DNA of 64,000 nucleotides, taken from assembly GCA_016722375.1 (NCBI GenBank), contig JADKJG010000006.1, forward strand, positions 62,001-126,000, given 5' to 3'. This DNA comes from Bacteroidota bacterium. Lineage in GTDB: Bacteria; Bacteroidota; Bacteroidia; Chitinophagales; LD1. A program made the translations under genes and the position numbers. The notes under the pieces are model-generated. The model ran no database searches, was not told where the DNA came from, and saw nothing but the letters and a program-made list of their open reading frames with translations. The first letter of the stretch is position 1, and each line of letters begins with the position of its first letter. Of the stretch, positions 1 through 9,000 are shown one piece after another.

Positions 1-1040
1 AAAAAGTTTACGACCTCTCTTATCTACCACGACGAAGATCAATTCGCTGGCAGTCCCAACCACCCCATAATTTACTAAGGTATAACCATTGTCCAAGCGT
101 TGTACATTCCCTCGGGCTTGACTGACTAAAGCCGTATCGTAGGTATAGCTCCATTTCAGGGTGGCAATTGTTTTCACTTCATCCAATTCAAACTCCAGCG
201 CTCGGGCTCCGTACGGTTTCTGATGGTGTCCCCCATCAAACAAAGTGATGTTTCCGTTGCTGATTCTACGGATGTCATGCTGACCGTAAAAAGGAACCGG
301 ACAATTCACAAAGGTGAACTGGTTGCGTTTGCCCCCCAGTCGCCACATAATGGAACCGTCTGACCTATTGATTTTGGTGATTTCGCTGTAATTCTTAGAT
401 GACAATAAAATGTTTCCGTCCTGATCCAATTCAACCGCATTATAATGTGCCATATTCGGCATCTTCAACGGGATTCCGGACAAAGAAGTATCTGCGTCTG
501 TCGTTCCAAAACGATCTTTGGCGCGCCAGTCAAAACTACATTCTTCCCGGCATCCAACTCCTGAATCGCTTCACGCAAGGCGCGGGTCGTATCCACCGCT
601 TCAAACTTTTTACCTACGGAATCCTTCCTCAAATCCATACTTACCGTATCCATTCCCAACAACAGGAAATGCCCGTTGGGTAGCCAACGCATGTCGTGTG
701 GGTCGGTTTTATACAAGTTTTTGCATTTAACCGAATCCACCACTCTAAAGGTACTGTCCATAAACAGATAACCGCTCTGGTTAGAGTAGCTGATCCACCC
801 ATTGGCTTGTAATGCAAAATTATAAGGACTTGCTTTTTCCTGTATCATCGGTTTATAATAAGCCACGCTACCGGTGTGATCGAGTATCAAAAAAAGGGTT
901 GTATTTGAATAATTGACCGAAAGAAAATAATAACCTTTCAGTGCCGGATGGTAAACGCTTGCCTTCAATGTAGGCAAGGATTGTGTAAACGAAGTCATCG
1001 AGCACAGCCAAAAGCACAGCAAGGAAACGGCTATTCTCAT
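1..1040 (-). CDS. Arylsulfotransferase (ASST) family protein, 3' end outside window, frameshifted
   Basis: The N-terminus has a signal peptide (MRIAVSLLCFWLCSM...). It is followed by a beta-propeller-like domain with PHDMRWLPNGHFLLLG. After residue ~176 the reading frame breaks. In the next frame the sequence continues without stops to the window edge and contains HYNAVELDQDGNILLSS, MWRLGGK and FYGQHDIRRISNGN, which are hallmarks of arylsulfotransferase/ASST-like proteins. The break lies at an AAAA run (about 532-535; TTTT on the coding strand), where one extra T restores VVFDWRAKD. The family transfers sulfuryl groups between phenolic compounds, but many Bacteroidota members are uncharacterised exported proteins. 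The single homopolymer indel suggests sequencing error rather than decay. The family assignment is fairly sure; the substrate is unknown. Confidence 0.75.
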
Positions 1041-1181
1041 TTATTCTTTTGAAGAGGCGGCTTTATTTCTATTAGACAAGGAACCGAAAGATCGGTCACT
1101 ACCCATTTTTCTGAGTAGATAAATCCATTTTCGCCGCAGGGAACTAACACCTGATAGTTTCCGAGGTTTGGGCGCTATCAT
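1041..1181 (-). CDS. Possible 46-aa basic small protein
   Basis: An ATG at 1181 opens a 46-codon frame (MIAPKPRKLSGVSSLRR...), rich in Lys, Arg and Ser. Its TAA stop directly abuts the ATG of the arylsulfotransferase gene, which suggests translational coupling. No family is recognised. A second frame through the same DNA (about 1370-1037) is also mostly open but is interrupted by adjacent TGA and TAG codons near 1182, so a decayed longer gene is an alternative explanation. Confidence 0.25.
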   Translation of the reverse strand: MIAPKPRKLSGVSSLRRKWIYLLRKMGSDRSFGSLSNRNKAASSKE

Positions 1182-1368
1182 AAATAGTTTCCGAATATTC
1201 CGGCACTTGGCATATAACCACCCTTTAAATCAGGAGGAGAAAAAGTAGAGGAATGTATTTCATTTTTAAAAAGTAGCGAATCTTGTCTTGGGCGAAAGAT
1301 AAAACCTTTCTGTGGCTTGCATTTCTTTTTATCCGGATAAACTCGGGCGAATTTCCATTGAAATAAAA

Positions 1369-1403
1369 AACCTACAAAAAGTCTTCGAGACCTTTTGTAG
1401 GTT
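1369..1403. repeat. Dispersed palindrome, copy 1
   Basis: Inverted repeat with arms AACCTACAAAAAGTCT and AGACCTTTTGTAGGTT (one mismatch) and a 3-nt loop. It belongs to the same CTACAAAAGTNT family as the elements at 1459-1487 and 5478-5510. Confidence 0.7.
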
Positions 1404-1447
1404 AAAAAAAGAAAGCCCTTTCCGCTGCAGCAGAAAAGGCTTCCAAG
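1404..1447 (-). terminator. Rho-independent terminator for the FN3 gene
   Basis: On the minus strand an AAGCC...GGCTT hairpin with a GC-rich centre is followed by TCTTTTTTT, about 50 nt after the stop codon of the fibronectin-III gene. Confidence 0.65.
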
Positions 1448-1458
1448 AGAAAAAATAA

Positions 1459-1487
1459 ACTACAAAAGTTTTTGAAACTTTTGTAGT
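1459..1487. repeat. Dispersed palindrome, copy 2
   Basis: Perfect inverted repeat with 13-bp arms (ACTACAAAAGTTT / AAACTTTTGTAGT). It lies just downstream of the FN3 stop codon and belongs to the same family as 1369-1403 and 5478-5510. Confidence 0.75.
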
Positions 1488-1496
1488 CTTTGCCAC

Positions 1497-2108
1497 TTAC
1501 AGCGTAATCCCCATTGCCGGGTCGCTCCAGCCGCTCATGCCCGAAGCATTCATGGCACACACGCTGAACCAGTAGCGGCTCAACCCGTTTAGATTTTGTG
1601 CTACAAATCGCCCTTTCTTGACACTCGCGCCAATGATGACAGGTGCTTCGCTCAAAGATCCCGGATACATGCGAAACAGATAAGCGCTTGCATCTCTCAC
1701 CGGTTTCACCACCACCACAAGTTGCCCTTCGTGGGTAGCTGGAAGCACTTTAACAGTTGGAGGTATAGCAGGAACCGGAATCGGGCTTGGTTGTTTGCGC
1801 ACTTCAAATCCACTGCTTAAAATAATCTCCTCATCCCCTCCGCTTTGAGTTTGAACAAAGTCTGCAAATCTCACGATCAGAACTTTCAACTCTTTGCGCC
1901 GAATGCGCATAATCGCTTTTTCGTCCTTATCGCCGCCGGAGGCCTCAATGCTCGCCAGCTCCAAACTGTCGGCTGCGGTGGCGAGGTCTGCCAAACTTGG
2001 CACAGGGTTTACCAGATTAGGGTTACCAGTTGATTGCAATATAATTTCGCGCGTTTTTTCTACCTGCTGCGCCACAGATTTTCTGAAATTTAATTTGATT
2101 CTTGCCAT
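1497..2108 (-). CDS. Small fibronectin type III domain protein
   Basis: A 203-aa protein with no signal peptide. Residues 1-110 are a charged, probably helical region (MARIKLNFRKSVAQQVEKTR...). A Pro-rich linker (PSPIPVPAIPP, about 107-118) leads to a C-terminal fibronectin-III-like domain containing AYLFRMYPG and YWFSVCAMNASGMSGWSDP, the typical end of an FN3 sandwich. The function is unknown; FN3 modules usually mediate protein or carbohydrate contacts. The gene stands alone, is followed by a terminator, and is preceded by a ~370-nt leader full of stable helices (2150-2480). Post-transcriptional control is therefore plausible. Confidence 0.75.
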   Translation of the reverse strand: MARIKLNFRKSVAQQVEKTREIILQSTGNPNLVNPVPSLADLATAADSLELASIEASGGDKDEKAIMRIRRKELKVLIVRFADFVQTQSGGDEEIILSSGFEVRKQPSPIPVPAIPPTVKVLPATHEGQLVVVVKPVRDASAYLFRMYPGSLSEAPVIIGASVKKGRFVAQNLNGLSRYWFSVCAMNASGMSGWSDPAMGITL

Positions 2109-2149
2109 ATTTTTTTGTTTTTTTGATTAATTTAATGTAATTTCGAACT

Positions 2150-2480
2150 ATAGCCTTCGTCCATAGGCCGCCCAATCTGAGTGCCTAACCTTGTCTTTCT
2201 ACCTTCCGGGAAGGCAGAGATAGCCATGGTTAGATGACTCAAATTATGGACAAACCTACAGGCTTGGCTTCACGGTCAGGCAGCACCATGCCACCTGACG
2301 GTTATTTTCTAAACCATTTTGCTCCTCCTTTTGCCGGCAAGGTTGGTTTTCTATTCAGCGCACAAAACAGCGACGTCTTTCTGTTTTGTATCTGATTTTA
2401 AACCTACCTCTATATATAGGTAGCGCAAAATGGTCTAAATATCAAAACTTTATGAAAATCCCGGTTTTCAATAAAGTTGA
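2150..2480 (-). ncRNA. Complex structured leader RNA or independent ncRNA upstream of the FN3 gene
   Basis: Nested and adjacent perfect helices cover the region. A 5' hairpin is at 2442-2480 (ACTTTAT/ATAAAGT plus AAAA/TTTT). A 10-bp closing helix pairs 2313-2322 with 2425-2434 (ACCATTTTGC/GCAAAATGGT). It encloses hairpins at 2331-2340, 2362-2389 (ACAAAACAG/CTGTTTTGT) and 2404-2423 (CTACCT/AGGTAG). A separate hairpin is at 2275-2299 (GTCAGG/CCTGAC). A rod at 2159-2251 is built from GTCCATA/TATGGAC, TGAGT/ACTCA, CTAACC/GGTTAG and CCTTCC/GGAAGG. The putative promoter at 2486-2516 would start transcription at the first hairpin. It does not look like tmRNA, RNase P, SRP or 6S RNA. Which strand is transcribed is inferred. 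Confidence 0.5.
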
Positions 2481-2485
2481 TAATG

Positions 2486-2516
2486 CAAATATAATTCATG
2501 TAAGTCAAAGAGTCAA
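2486..2516 (-). promoter_or_regulatory. Putative Bacteroidota promoter for the FN3 leader
   Basis: On the minus strand TATATTTG (2486-2493) matches the -7 consensus TAnnTTTG. A TTG lies 20 nt upstream (2514-2516). The predicted start, about 2479, coincides with the 5' end of the structured leader. Confidence 0.45.
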
Positions 2517-2654
2517 GGAAAATCAAATATTTGTTTAAAATACTTTTTTTACCAATGAAAAGCAGCAATATCTAAGATATTATTGATCCAATAAAGTGCA
2601 TAAAAACGATTAAACGCAGTTCATAAATAATCATTTAAGCACCTGAACAAACAG

Positions 2655-2864
2655 GTTTTGGTGCAGAACTAAGATGTTTCAGTCCGGAACGTATGCGTTT
2701 TGGCGCAGAACTAAGGTGTTTTAGTCCGGAACGTATGTGTTTTGGTGCAGAACTAAGGTGTTTCAGTCCGGAACGTATGTGTTTTGGTGCAGAACTAAGG
2801 TGTTTCAGTCCGGAACGTATGTGTTTCGGTGCAGAACCAACATGTTCTGGTGCAGAACCTATAG
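2655..2864. repeat. Tandem array A, 10 units of 21 bp
   Basis: Ten consecutive 21-bp units begin GTTTYRGTSCRGAAC. Two subtypes alternate (GGTGCAGAACTAAG and AGTCCGGAACGTATG), giving an apparent 42-bp super-repeat. The last units diverge. The period is a multiple of three, so spurious ORFs run through it. It lies between two minus-strand genes. Confidence 0.9.
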
Positions 2865-2920
2865 GTTTTGGTCGGGTGATGATAAACTACAAATTACTGT
2901 AATAATTATTTGCGTCTAAT

Positions 2921-3025
2921 CAAAAACAACTGTTTTTGCAGCAAAAACTCAAGCTTTCGAAGCAAAAACAACTGTTTTCACTTCAGAAATTCAAGTTATC
3001 GGACTGAAAACAATCATTTTAGGAA
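2921..3025. repeat. Tandem array A2, five degenerate 21-bp units
   Basis: Five 21-bp units start CAAAAAC, CAAAAAC, CAAAAAC, CAGAAAT and TGAAAAC. The first unit is itself quasi-palindromic (CAAAAACA..TGTTTTTG). The period equals that of array A, but the sequence is unrelated. Confidence 0.65.
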
Positions 3026-3067
3026 AAAAATCTCAGTTCTGACAAGTTAAGGTAAGCCCCTTCCCCT

Positions 3068-4993
3068 TTATTGTGATGGCTTTTCAGCCGCAATATCCAT
3101 TTCTTTGATAGCATCCAGCACATCTTGTCTTTTGGGATTAATGGTAAGAGCCTTTTTAAAATATTTTCTGGCGGTTTCAAAATCACCGGCCTTCTTATAA
3201 AAGAAGCCCATATTGGCTTGTGCCACCTCCGACATAGGTTTGCGCACCAAGGCCTGAAAATTATAATAAATGGCACTGTCCTGCATGCCAGCATCCGAAA
3301 AAAGAACAGCGAGGTTCAATAGAGGAGCCGTCAGTGAAGAATCCAATTGGATCGCTGTTTTATAGTGTAACATAGCCGAATCGAATTGCTTCAACTGCTG
3401 ATAGCAGGTGGCCAAATCAAAATGAAATTCGGCCTTTTCGGGTTTCAGGGCAACAGATTGCTGCAAATAGGGAATGGCCGCCGCTGGATCATGATAGTCC
3501 ACCGATAGAATTTCCGCTAATCTGGCATTAGTGAATGCGTTTCCTGGATATATCTCTATAGCCTTCCGATAGTGTTTGACTACGGTTTCCAGCGTGCCAG
3601 CGGGAGGGGTCTCAGCCCCAAACTTGTAAGCACGATAAAGCTCAAAGGCGTAATTATGCTGTGCTATATAGGAGTTTTCCAAATAGCCAATGTCTGCACT
3701 GAACAAAGTCAGATAGTTTTCCCAATCCTTATTCCTCGAATAGGTTTTGACAGAATAAAGCAGAAGAACCATCAGGAGCATTATCGGAAAAAGAGGTTTT
3801 ATTTTTTCCTCTGGTTTATGGTAGTTCATTCCAGAGCCGCGCAGCAACAACAAGGCCAGCGCCAGACAAAAACCGATGGAAGCAAAAAATGCCAGTCGCT
3901 CTGCTACAATTCCGGGAGCAAGCACTAGGATATTGGCGTAGGGCGCGATGGCAAACAGATAAAGCAGAATGGCCAAAGCCAGCAATTTGCGCTGAAGAAT
4001 ACCCTTTATGGCCCAAGCAAAGAGACCGAGGTGTATCAGAAAATAAAACAAGGGTTGAACAGCCCAAGGCATTTGCATTGGAACCATGTTGTAACCATAG
4101 TACCAGCCTAAAGGATGTGGAAAGATGAGTTTGCGGATATAAAACCCCAGCGAGTTGAATGCGGTTCCCAACTTGATCAGAAAATCTTGTTCCACTAAAG
4201 GGTTTTCTTCAAAGGCATATATCCTGCCCGACTCCAACAGCGGTGTTTTTAATATAAACTGTTGCACCCAAAACGCATAAAGAATCACGATTAGAAATAG
4301 CGCTGCTCCGACAAACACCAGTTGCCGAGGCTTTACATCCTTATGAGTATAATATAAGAGGAGGGGAGTCCAAAATATCAGTACCAGGCTGCTCTGTTTT
4401 GAAATAAGAGCGAGCATAAAAAGAAGAAAAACAAAAAGCCATAGAACTACCCTCTTCTTATCCCAAGCCCGAAGAAAAAACATCAAAAACAACAGGGAAA
4501 AGAGCAGAGAAAACAACTCCTCACGGTTTTTCAAACTGGCCCCTACCTCAGTGTGTATCGGATGCGCAGCGAACAAAAGTGCAACTGTGAAGGGTAATAG
4601 GACAGGGTTAAAGGGAAAAATTTGCCGCAAAAAGATAAACAGCATCAAACAGACTCCCGCATATATTATAGACTGAATGAAGTGACTGACATGTGGGTTG
4701 ATCGAGAAAAATTCATGCTCCAGAGCAAACGAAATCTTGGTTAATGGACGATATTCTCCTCCGGTCTTTCCGTCTATCATATAATAAGGAGTGGTAAGGA
4801 TTTCAGGAATTGCGCTGATACCCTGCGCTACCAAGTGATTATCCTTGACTGCAAATTGGTCATCGAGGGAATAATCATTAGGGATGGTATTGACATAAAG
4901 AAGAAAAGCAAACAGAAAAACAAGCAGCCCGGCATAGCGATGTACTATGGAATGAAGGGTGGGGCTTATAGCTATTGTTTTCTTGTTTTTCAT
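3068..4993 (-). CDS. Multi-pass GT-C-like membrane protein with C-terminal TPR repeats
   Basis: About 641 aa from the ATG at 4993 (MKNKKTIAISPTLH...). A longer frame starts at 5062, but its first 23 residues look non-coding. A first membrane helix is followed by a luminal loop with PNDYSLDDQFAV, the acidic motif position typical of GT-C/PMT-like glycosyltransferases. About ten further hydrophobic segments follow up to residue ~430. The C-terminal ~190 residues are TPR units (AIEIYPGNAFTNARLAEIL, HYKTAIQLDSSLTAPLLNLA, YFKKALTINPKRQDVLDAI). The layout resembles TMTC-type O-mannosyltransferases and related bacterial TPR proteins. A role in protein or surface glycosylation is inferred. Confidence 0.7.
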   Translation of the reverse strand: MKNKKTIAISPTLHSIVHRYAGLLVFLFAFLLYVNTIPNDYSLDDQFAVKDNHLVAQGISAIPEILTTPYYMIDGKTGGEYRPLTKISFALEHEFFSINPHVSHFIQSIIYAGVCLMLFIFLRQIFPFNPVLLPFTVALLFAAHPIHTEVGASLKNREELFSLLFSLLFLMFFLRAWDKKRVVLWLFVFLLFMLALISKQSSLVLIFWTPLLLYYTHKDVKPRQLVFVGAALFLIVILYAFWVQQFILKTPLLESGRIYAFEENPLVEQDFLIKLGTAFNSLGFYIRKLIFPHPLGWYYGYNMVPMQMPWAVQPLFYFLIHLGLFAWAIKGILQRKLLALAILLYLFAIAPYANILVLAPGIVAERLAFFASIGFCLALALLLLRGSGMNYHKPEEKIKPLFPIMLLMVLLLYSVKTYSRNKDWENYLTLFSADIGYLENSYIAQHNYAFELYRAYKFGAETPPAGTLETVVKHYRKAIEIYPGNAFTNARLAEILSVDYHDPAAAIPYLQQSVALKPEKAEFHFDLATCYQQLKQFDSAMLHYKTAIQLDSSLTAPLLNLAVLFSDAGMQDSAIYYNFQALVRKPMSEVAQANMGFFYKKAGDFETARKYFKKALTINPKRQDVLDAIKEMDIAAEKPSQ

Positions 4994-5189
4994 TCCAGAT
5001 ACAATGATAGAAAACTCTTTTTGTATCCATCCTCCCCCGTCCCGCTGATATTGGCGGTCCACCCTCCCGAAGCGAGTTCGGGACAGGCTCTCAAGAGACT
5101 ACCGTGTGGACACAACTTTAAATGGCAACATGTTACAAGACCATTCTATTGTTTGCACTTTTAACGATAATCGGATAAAAAATACAGTT

Positions 5190-5297
5190 TAACGCAAAGA
5201 ACGCAAAGTGGACAGCCGCGCAAAGAGCGCAAAAGACATAGTCAACGACTGAATTCTTTGCGCTCTTTGCGTTAGCCTTTGTGTTCTTTGCGTTAAA
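5190..5297. repeat. Long imperfect inverted repeat of ACGCAAAGA units
   Basis: The left arm repeats CGCAAAG (TTAACGCAAAGAACGCAAAG and GCGCAAAGAGCGCAAA). The right arm carries the complementary CTTTGCG units and ends in CTTTGCGTTAA. The whole can fold into a stem of about 45 bp. Similar CGCAAAG hairpins are common dispersed intergenic elements in Bacteroidota. Confidence 0.6.
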
Positions 5298-5382
5298 TTG
5301 TATTCGGTTTTTAGGATTTTTCGCCATAATAACGAGTCTATCCATAAAAATATCCATCCTAAATACTTGTGTCCAAACCTAG

Positions 5383-5464
5383 CTCCAGAGGGGGACAAAC
5401 AGCCGTCCAACACAATTAACAGAGTGCCTATGAAGAAAATGACTGCACTTGTCCCCCTCTGGAG
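5383..5464. repeat. Inverted repeat with perfect 16-bp arms
   Basis: CTCCAGAGGGGGACAA at 5383-5398 is exactly complementary to 5449-5464, with a ~50-nt loop. A related GGAGG/CCCCC element is at 63619-63688, which suggests a dispersed repeat family. Confidence 0.7.
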
Positions 5465-5477
5465 GAGGATTTTCTTT

Positions 5478-5510
5478 AAACTACAAAAGTCTCCAAGACT
5501 TTTGTAGTTT
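5478..5510. repeat. Dispersed palindrome, copy 3
   Basis: Perfect 15-bp arms (AAACTACAAAAGTCT / AGACTTTTGTAGTTT) around a CCA loop. Same family as 1369-1403 and 1459-1487. Nothing recognisable lies in 5511-5820. Confidence 0.8.
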
Positions 5511-5824
5511 ATTGTAATCAAAACCTGTCTATATTATTGTTCAAAAAGCTGAAGAGTTATTTAATTGATATGGCATAATCTACTTAACAGATGGCACTAT
5601 CATAAAGCAGTCAATTAGACGCTATCCATCGAATTTGCCATTATTCAAGCAGGACACAAACTCATTATTCAGTAGAATTATTATGGCTTAGATAGAGCTA
5701 CAGAGCGGACAGTGTTCCTATCCAAAAGCCAATAGCCATCTTGATTACAGCCCCTCTTGACTACTCAATATTTTTTCGCAAAGCTATAAATCTAAGAGGC
5801 TGGAAATCAGTCTGTTGGCTATTT

Positions 5825-5841
5825 CTGGCACGCTTCTTGCA
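5825..5841 (+). promoter_or_regulatory. Sigma-54 (-24/-12) promoter
   Basis: CTGGCACGCTTCTTGCA matches the RpoN consensus YTGGCACG-N4-TTGCW exactly, with correct GG-to-GC spacing. Transcription would start near 5852, leaving a ~200-nt leader before the ATG at 6051. It sits alone upstream of the giant surface-protein gene, implying control by an enhancer-binding protein that is not encoded in this window. Confidence 0.7.
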
Positions 5842-6050
5842 AAGTATATTTATATTCTTGGAATGGGCTACAATGTTTTTCTTAGAATTTGTTTAATAGA
5901 AACCATTGATTACTTTAGCAGACAGAAACACAAAAAGAAAAGAAACTTTTGAACAGAGGTTTCGTATTAAACTTGACAGAAAAGATTTTAAGTAGTATCT
6001 TAAAGAAGATAAGCAACATAAAGATTTTATTTCACCATTAAACAAGCATT

Positions 6051-9000
6051 ATGACAAACAGATTTACAAACAGTTTACCCACAAGAAGAGAAAATGGAAA
6101 AGCAGGAGCAATCGCTCTTTCAAAGGCAACAAAGTTTCTTGCCTCGCTTGGTAGGTGGCGTTTCTTAATAGTTCCGGCCATCGTGTTCTCGCTGCTGCTG
6201 ATTGATTCGAGCGTATCGGCACAAACAGTCATCCAAATAGGAACGGGTACGGGTGTTCCCAATGTGGAACCAATCCTGCTTCCACCTTTGAATGTGTTTC
6301 GCCTTACGGGGTAACGAACGCCAAGAGCGGTAAGCGGACGCAGATGATTTATACGCCTGCTATGATTAACGCAGCCATGGCTGCTGCGAGTATTAGCCCT
6401 GGTCCGGCATTTATAAGTAACTATGCTTTTAATATAACCAGTGCCGTAGGGTCACATACGGTTACCTCCTATACGGTGAGTATGGCAAATATAGCACAAG
6501 ACCAGCTTACTACCACCGGCGGCCTTTATACTGGGCCATCTACTTTGGTTTATTCCGTAGGCTCATATAATATGGATAATTCTACGGGATGGATTACATC
6601 GCCCACTTTCGGCTCTCCATTTCTTTGGGATGGTAGCAGCAATCTTCTCGTGGAAGTTTGTTATAGTTATAGCACTCCAGGCCCTATTGGTACTTATGGA
6701 GGCGCTCAGTACACGCCCGACGCGGGCGTGGGTGCGCCCAATCACATGGCCACATTATTGGCGTACGGTCCTTGTGCAAACCCCTCAGGCACTGTTACTA
6801 CTTTCTACACCAGTCGCCTCACGAATATTCGATTGACAGTTACATCTGCCAACGTCTGCGCCGGTAACCCGGCAATAGGAAACGTATCAAGTGGACTCCA
6901 ATGCCCAAATAGCAGTACCGATATTGATGTTTCGGGTTTGGGTGGACAGGGATATACTTATCAATGGTTGCAGTCTAATGCCCCAAGCGGGACTTACGTA
7001 AACGCTGCAGGAATTTCAACCAACGAAACTTATAGCACCCCAACTACTTTGCCTTATACTCCTACTTATTATAAAGTAGATGTTACTTGTTCTAATGGAG
7101 GAGGGATTACGCGTTCCAATTCGGGAAGCGTTGATTTGGACGAGTTTGTGAACTGTTATTGTATGACCTCTTTTAGTTCGGCGAGCGCCGCAACCGATAT
7201 AATGACCAATGTGACACTAGAAGGAAGTGGAGCAACTCCGCTATCACCTACCCCATTGAATAATACTTCCGGAATAGAGACAAATCACTATGGTCTATAT
7301 GGGTCAATCGCCACCCCCTATGGTAATGTATCGCAGGGGTCTAATTATTATTTAAAAGTAACTAAAGGAACAGACGTGGGTAGTCGGGCTAATGCTTGGT
7401 TTGATTGGAACCGGGATGGAGTTTTCGGCACCACGGCATATCCCGCTGTTGGTTGGGAATATCTGGGAGCCACCACTGCCGGGAATGGTGCTTATGCTTA
7501 TCCGGTCTTTACCGTTCCTGCTTCAGCCGTTACAGGGCCTACCGTTATGCGGGTGGTAGAAGGGAGAAATCTGGCGACAAACAATGCTTGTATTAGTACT
7601 ACAACAGGGGAAACTGAAGATTATGTGATATTCGTAACCGGTGGCTCATGTGTAGAGCCAAGTATTCAAGCCAGCGGAAATAGCATGGGAACGATTAATG
7701 CAACGGATGCGACCATTAACTGGAGTGGAAACGGTAATGGTAACGGCGGTGTATTTGTGTTGTTGAAGCAAGGATCGTCTGCTCCATATGAGCCTTTCGC
7801 AGGCTGTCAGCTATGCAGCCAATGCGAATTTTGGTTCCGGCGACTTCACTTTAGCAGGCTCTTATGTGGTTTATAAAGGGTCCGGAAGTTCTGTTACTGT
7901 TACGGGTCTTTCCATTGGCACCGAATATACTTATAGTATTTACGCCTATAATTCAACAACTGATTGCTATAAATTGGTGTCACCAATCGGGGCATCGTTT
8001 ACTACCTTGAACGTACCTATGGTTGTTCTTTCGAGCACTACGACGCAGTTGGTAACTGCCAATGTCACCCAGAACTCGCCAAATAATCAGATTATTGGCT
8101 TACAAGTGGTAGCATCAGGCGGCACAAACCCTGCTCTGGACTTTACCTCTATTACTTTTAATACATCAGGATCTACCTCTCCGGGTAGTGATATTGTATC
8201 AGCAAAAATATACTACACCGGAAATAGTTCTACGTTTACAACAACTACTCAGTTTGGTAGCACAGTTGTTGGGCCTAATGGGTCTCATGTAGTCAATGAC
8301 TTGATTACCCTGCTACCGGGGACTAATTATTTCTGGGTGGCCTATGATATAGCGCCGGCGGCAACAATAGGTAACTTTGTGGATGCACAATGCACCTCCT
8401 TTACGGCAGGCTCTCCACTGACCCCTTCTGTTACTAATCCGGCTGGATCTCGTGAGATTGGGCTAATCGTTTATTGTATCCCCGCTCCCGGAGGATCAGC
8501 CTGTGATATATTTAGTAATGCTGATGTTGTTACTGTCTCACTGTCTATCAACGGTACTGGCTCCACATTTAATTTTACAGGCGATACCTGTTTGGGAGGT
8601 GCTCCAAATAATTATCAAATAAATTCTTACACTGGTAATTTGGTGATTGGCAATACCTATAACATCACGCATGTGAAAGACGGAGGCACTTTTGGCTGTC
8701 GCCGTATTGTTTGGATAGATCTGAATAACGATGGTGACTTTACGGATACTTATCTTGGCCAGAGTGAAAAAGTCATGGATGTAACCTCAACCAACGTGAG
8801 TGAAACGGGATCTAATTTTGTGATTCCTGTCGGTATCGTTGCTGGCATTCACCGCATGAGAGTTTGGTCTGGTTATACCGGATCATTTGTTCCTTCTGAC
8901 ATTAATACGGTAACCACCGGTTGTGAGTCGCTTAATTCTGGAACAAATATTGGTGATGTTCGCGATTTTAATATAGATCTTACTTGTCCTGTTCCAACTA

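Noticed and set aside
2693..2902. Open frame encoding a 14-residue repeat protein
   Set aside because: It is a by-product of the 21-bp tandem array; a period divisible by three keeps frames open. There is no start context or unique sequence.
5189..5521. Overlapping open frames in the CGCAAAG hairpin region
   Set aside because: They follow the inverted repeat, are repetitive (AKNTKANAKSAKN) and have no gene context.
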